Assembly (NCBI GenBank): GCA_005889445.1
Contig: VBGS01000063.1
Span: 1-7,510, forward strand
DNA from: Chloroflexota bacterium
GTDB taxonomy: Bacteria; Chloroflexota; Limnocylindria; P2-11E
Reading direction: 5' to 3'
Length of the DNA stretch: 7,510 bases
The notes under the pieces are model-generated. The model was not told where the DNA came from and ran no database searches. It was given only the letters and a program-made list of their open reading frames with translations. Below, in pieces: positions 7,249 through 7,510 of the stretch. Positions within the stretch are counted from its first letter, which is position 1; every line of letters begins with the position of its first letter. The position numbers were made by a program, and so were the translations under genes.

Positions 7249-7510
7249 ATGACCATCGCATCCGACGTACTTGGTCTGGTCGGCCAGACGCCGCTCGTGC
7301 GCCTGTCCCGCATCGCGAAGGGTGTCCGGCCGACCGTCGTCGCGAAGCTCGAGCACCTGAACCCGGGGGGCTCGATCAAGGACCGTATCGGTCTGCTCAT
7401 GGTCGAGGACGCCGAGCGGCGCGGCCTCCTGCGCAAGGGCGGAACGATCGTCGAGCCAACGAGCGGGAACACCGGGGTCGGCCTCGCGATGGCCGCGGCG
7501 ATCAAGGGAT
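7249..7510 (+). CDS. Cysteine synthase/cystathionine beta-synthase family, 3' end missing
   Basis: Only the first 87 codons are in the window. They show the fold-type II PLP enzyme N-terminus: VLGLVGQTPLVRLSRI (7-22), then KLEHLNPGGSIKDRIG (33-48), where Lys44 is the expected PLP Schiff-base lysine, and VEPTSGNTGVGLAMAAA (68-84), whose TSGNTG loop binds the substrate carboxylate. The family includes O-acetylserine sulfhydrylase, which makes cysteine from O-acetylserine and sulfide, and cystathionine beta-synthase. The visible part cannot separate them, because the distinguishing C-terminus (for example CBS domains) lies outside. ATG 7249 follows a TACCAT box and has no Shine-Dalgarno site. 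The gene is divergent from the membrane-anchored hypothetical gene. Confidence 0.92.
   Translation, partial: MTIASDVLGLVGQTPLVRLSRIAKGVRPTVVAKLEHLNPGGSIKDRIGLLMVEDAERRGLLRKGGTIVEPTSGNTGVGLAMAAAIKG

Overview
The window is a GC-rich, densely packed bacterial chromosomal segment. It carries nine protein-coding genes, two of them cut by the window edges, and no RNA gene, insertion sequence, CRISPR array or phage gene that I can see. Three things fit an uncultured Chloroflexota-type bacterium, with a high-GC actinobacterium-like lineage as the alternative: strong codon-3 GC bias, several starts that lack a Shine-Dalgarno sequence but have a TANNNT box just upstream, and the TadE/TadE/TadG-like trio. 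This placement is an inference from style, not from a marker gene.

Left part (1-3631). A minus-strand gene for a secreted, cysteine-containing protein runs off the left edge. After a 265-bp gap with no gene, a plus-strand operon follows: two TadE-like pseudopilin-type proteins and a larger TadG-like protein. The three are translationally coupled by overlaps of 4 and 14 bp, and together look like the minor-pilin or surface part of a Tad/Flp-type pilus or secretion system. The ATPase, platform, secretin and prepilin peptidase genes are not in the window. Facing this operon, 7 bp past its last stop, is a 57-codon minus-strand gene for a small exported peptide with an excellent ribosome binding site.

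Middle part (3632-6657). A 133-bp divergent spacer leads into a second plus-strand operon: murA (first committed step of peptidoglycan synthesis), a threonine synthase-like gene and a six-helix membrane protein. The three are joined by GTGA and ATGA overlaps. MurA has Asp instead of Cys at the catalytic loop, the form associated with intrinsic fosfomycin resistance. The threonine synthase-like protein appears to have lost, in frame, the segment of about 45-50 residues that should hold the PLP-binding lysine. This is the most striking anomaly of the window.

Right part (6654-7510). A minus-strand membrane-anchored hypothetical protein converges on the membrane-protein gene; the two stop codons share the palindrome CTAG. 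It is divergent, over only 31 bp, from a cysteine synthase/cystathionine beta-synthase family gene that leaves the window at the right edge. That gene has an intact PLP lysine motif, which contrasts usefully with the threonine synthase-like gene.

I found no convincing undescribed multi-gene system. The best leads are the lysine-less threonine synthase, the small exported peptide beside the TadG-like gene, and the two unrecognised secreted proteins.
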